DNA of 64,000 nt from Halichondria panicea (Eukaryota > Porifera > Demospongiae > Suberitida > Halichondriidae): positions 3,472,001 through 3,536,000 of the forward strand of contig NC_087381.1 of assembly GCF_963675165.1 (NCBI RefSeq), in the 5' to 3' direction. Shown here one piece after another: positions 63,201 through 64,000 of the stretch. Position numbers and translations under genes: made by a program. Position 1 is the first letter of the stretch; each line of letters begins with the position of its first letter. The notes under the pieces were generated by a model that saw only the letters and a list, made by a program, of their open reading frames with translations, made no database searches and was not told the origin of the DNA.

Positions 63201-64000
63201 CCGGTTGCTCTACCCAATGGGGAGTATGGTGTTGGCGTGGTAGCCACGTTCTTTTGTGACAATAACTTCGATCTGTCCGGATCTGCCACCAGAACGTGCC
63301 TGGGGAACCACACCTGGGACAATAGCGACTCAACATGCCAAGGTAAGTACAGTCTAATGTGAACATTATTTTTTGCATTGCCTATGACAGGGTGACATGA
63401 CATAGTCATACATCCACCTATACAATTATAGCAATTTCTGATCGCCCTGATGTGTCATTAATTTGTTTGACTGCATGCATGTACGTACAGTAAGTGGTAC
63501 TGGTTAAAATCCAGTCTGTCTTCATGCTGTAAATCTGAAAAAACGTTCACAAAATGTTCAGCTTCACAGCTGCTTACTGCTTCATTAACTTGTTCATGCA
63601 TAGCAACCTGTCCCCCATTGACTGCCCCTGCTGACGGTGACATCTCTTATGACGTCCCGGCTGCTCTACCCAATGGAGAGTATGGTGTTGGCGTGGTAGC
63701 CACGTTCTTTTGTGACAATAACTTCGATCTGTCCGGATCTGCCACCAGAACGTGTCTAGGGAACCACACCTGGGACAATAGCGACTCAACATGCCAAGGT
63801 AAGTACAGTCTTGAAATGCTAATGTTTATTTGCATTGCCTATGACAGGGTGATATGACATAGTCATACATCCACCTATACAATTATAGCAATTTCTGAAC
63901 GTCCTGATGTGTTATTAATTTGTATGACTGCATGGTTCACTGGTTAATATCCATTGTCTGCCTTCATCCTGTAAATTGACAAAATGTGCATCAGCTTCAC
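51187..64000 (+). CDS. Gene model: secreted or membrane Ig-CCP protein, 3' end outside window
   Basis: Exons in order are a signal peptide, six Ig-like modules and nine CCP modules, all joined in phase 1. The last seven CCP exons are near-identical tandem copies, and at the right edge the intron sequence that precedes each copy begins again. Ig-plus-CCP ectodomains occur in animal adhesion and immune proteins. The C-terminus (membrane helix, anchor or secreted) is beyond the window, so topology is unknown. The shared CCP content and adjacency to the giant CCP receptor suggest related surface-recognition roles. Confidence 0.75.
51438..51459. repeat. TGCA microsatellite
   Basis: About five TGCA units in the first intron of the Ig-CCP gene. 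Confidence 0.8.
51507..51785 (+). CDS. Ig-like module 1 exon
   Basis: The I-set-like pattern has GEDVTFSVS for strand B, FLWNKD for the core Trp and SDAGEYFVTV for strand F. No cysteine occurs at either disulfide position. Donor T|GTAAGT. Confidence 0.75.
51825..51870. mobile_element. Minimal 46-bp family 1 element with 9-bp target duplication
   Basis: TAGCCTCGAGACCAGGCCGA is followed almost at once by TTGGCCTGGATTTGAGGCTA. It consists of two termini and almost nothing else, flanked by CCAGTGACC on both sides (51,816-51,824 and 51,871-51,879). Confidence 0.85.
52090..53870. mobile_element. Family 3 inverted-repeat element in intron, with nested insert
   Basis: TGGTGCAAGCTGCGCTGT at the left is mirrored by ACAGCGCAGCTTGCACCA at the right, with about 42-bp arms. 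A related sequence (CGCGCAGCTTGCAGCACTCG) is inside every 845-bp tandem unit. A family 1 left end occurs at 52,489. Confidence 0.7.
52703..53386. mobile_element. Nested inverted-repeat element
   Basis: TACACTGTTTATTGTTTA and CCATCTACTCGCTTTC at the left are mirrored by GAAAGCGAGTAGATGG and AACAATGAACAGTGTA at the right. It sits within the family 3 element. Confidence 0.7.
53975..54250 (+). CDS. Ig-like module 2 exon
   Basis: YQWQKNGVNISD holds the core Trp and LDRGSYRVSVSN the strand F tyrosine. Val or Ser replaces both cysteines. Donor C|GTGAGC. Confidence 0.8.
54340..54618 (+). CDS. Ig-like module 3 exon
   Basis: YQWQKDGINISD and DDTGNYVVIVYN are close to module 2. No cysteines. Donor T|GTAAGT. 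Confidence 0.8.
54673..54945 (+). CDS. Ig-like module 4 exon
   Basis: LQWFKVTADGDD supplies the Trp and SSADIFYVVVSN strand F. One cysteine is present near the start (DDCVP), not at a canonical position. The preceding intron is 54 bp. Confidence 0.78.
55043..55324 (+). CDS. Ig-like module 5 exon
   Basis: LSYQWLMEANEL and DEGMYFVLVTN are present. A single cysteine (AECGN) lies in the B-C loop with no partner. Confidence 0.8.
55509..55787 (+). CDS. Ig-like module 6 exon
   Basis: LSYQWRMGGVVISD and DEGVYTVVVSN are present. No cysteines. Confidence 0.8.
55931..56125 (+). CDS. CCP module a exon (Ig-CCP gene)
   Basis: Four cysteines: NCDAL, TYSCTTG, RICLQ and QCLG, with GEWGG before the last. 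It differs in sequence from the array that follows. Confidence 0.85.
56222..56428 (+). CDS. CCP module b exon (Ig-CCP gene)
   Basis: DYCSPL, NFACDPGYSF, RTCMAS and AVCQC are present, with GNWSE. Donor T|GTAAGT. Confidence 0.84.
56624..56815 (+). CDS. CCP module c exon (array copy 1)
   Basis: TCPPLIAPADGDISYD, ATFSCDNNFDLFG and HTWDNSDPTC are present. It is the most divergent array copy (KTCLDD instead of RTCLGN). Confidence 0.86.
56915..57146. mobile_element. MITE, family 4-like, in CCP array intron
   Basis: GTATACCGTATAGAGGGAAA at the left and GAAAATTTTCCAATATACC at the right, with TTCGTGTT-type palindromic words inside. Confidence 0.6.
57309..57503 (+). CDS. CCP module d exon (array copy 2)
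   Basis: TCPPLIAPADGGISYG, NNFDLFGSATRTC and HTWDNSNSIC are present. Confidence 0.86.
57734..57925 (+). CDS. CCP module e exon (array copy 3)
   Basis: TCPPLTAPADGGILYD, DHNFDLSGSSTRTC and HTWDNSDSTC are present. The transposon-filled 4.4-kb intron follows. Confidence 0.86.
57991..58077 (+). mobile_element. Family 2 element, 5' part (split by insertion)
   Basis: TGCCTCGGTACGGGTGCGC to GTAGACTGCTACAAC matches the start of the 7,607 copy. The sequence resumes at 60,656. Confidence 0.7.
58601..59842. mobile_element. Nested inverted-repeat element
   Basis: GATCATAGATAGTAGAGGGG at the left is mirrored by CCCCTCTACTATCTATGAC at the right. The interior is AT-rich without recognised coding. Confidence 0.65.
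60048..60377. mobile_element. Nested inverted-repeat element, about 330 bp
   Basis: Arms of about 70 bp: GACTGGAAACCACTCCC with GCCGTGTTGAGAGTTGTCC at the left, and their imperfect complements at 60,308-60,377. Confidence 0.7.
60656..61235 (+). mobile_element. Family 2 element, 3' part, with a further insertion
   Basis: ACAGCTGCTCAAAGATCAAT resumes where 58,077 stops. A second interruption at about 60,890-61,140 has inverted words GTTAGCAACACTTCC and GGAAGTGTTGCTAAC. Confidence 0.6.
61441..61560. repeat. Short minisatellite
   Basis: TATTCTACAGGAA recurs about five times at 20-35-bp spacing with variable linkers. Confidence 0.75.
62097..62240. repeat. Hairpin MITE upstream of CCP array copy 4
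   Basis: Left arm GTAGAATATGCGTCTTAGTA and right arm ACGTAGACGCATATTCTAC are imperfect complements. Confidence 0.65.
62363..62554 (+). CDS. CCP module f exon (array copy 4)
   Basis: TCPSLTAPTNGGISYD, DNNFDLSGSATRTC and HTWDNSNSTC are present. Donor G|GTATAT. Confidence 0.86.
62786..62980 (+). CDS. CCP module g exon (array copy 5)
   Basis: TCPPLTAPADGDISYD, SGSATRMC and HTWDNSDSRC are present. Acceptor AATTATAG differs from the GCATAG of the other copies. Confidence 0.86.
63148..63342 (+). CDS. CCP module h exon (array copy 6)
   Basis: TCPPLTAPADGGISYDVP, SGSATRTC and HTWDNSDSTC are present. Nearly identical to copies 5 and 7. Confidence 0.86.
63604..63798 (+). CDS. CCP module i exon (array copy 7)
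   Basis: Differs from copy 6 at only a few residues. The following intron again starts with the sequence that follows copy 6, and the window ends in the next unit's pre-exon segment. Confidence 0.86.

Overview
The window is eukaryotic. It holds many small coding exons with GT/AG introns, some of them only 47-50 bp long, a high AT content, and many miniature inverted-repeat transposons. The protein families (tandem CCP/sushi modules, Ig-like modules, an animal-type lipid phosphate phosphatase, a RecQ-like helicase scrap) and the compact introns suggest an early-branching animal, most likely a demosponge. That assignment is inference. I saw no rRNA, tRNA or CRISPR.

Region 1 (1-38,934, + strand) is one giant gene cut by the left edge of the window. 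I count 85 CCP exons (the first is partial). Each encodes one four-cysteine module and each internal one is phase 1-1. A transmembrane exon follows (37,825-37,936), then a cytoplasmic-tail exon (38,496-38,934) with three NPxY motifs and two YET[I/M] motifs. The modules fall into three recurring types (A, B, C) that mostly cycle A-B-C, so the real unit of amplification is a three-module block. The visible part encodes roughly 5,700 residues of ectodomain. Introns carry transposons.

Region 2 (39,846-44,382, - strand) is a convergently transcribed lipid phosphate phosphatase (PAP2 family) in five recognisable exons. All three catalytic signatures are intact. The exons for its first two membrane segments were not found.

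Region 3 (44,383-51,186) is a repeat-rich intergenic stretch. It contains a MULE-like inverted-repeat element carrying a decayed RecQ helicase fragment, and 2.9 tandem copies of an 845-bp unit that includes ends of the same element.

Region 4 (51,187-64,000, + strand, open at the right edge) is a second secreted or membrane protein gene. It has a signal-peptide exon, six Ig-like exons that lack the canonical disulfide cysteines, two divergent CCP exons, and then an array of at least seven near-identical CCP exons with near-identical introns, interrupted by a 4.4-kb nest of transposons.

Together, two large CCP-rich adhesion or recognition-type receptor genes flank a lipid phosphatase. By analogy to complement receptors and invertebrate recognition loci, the CCP genes may mediate binding of self, microbes or matrix at the cell surface, with signalling or endocytosis through the NPxY tail. 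The binding partner cannot be read from the sequence.
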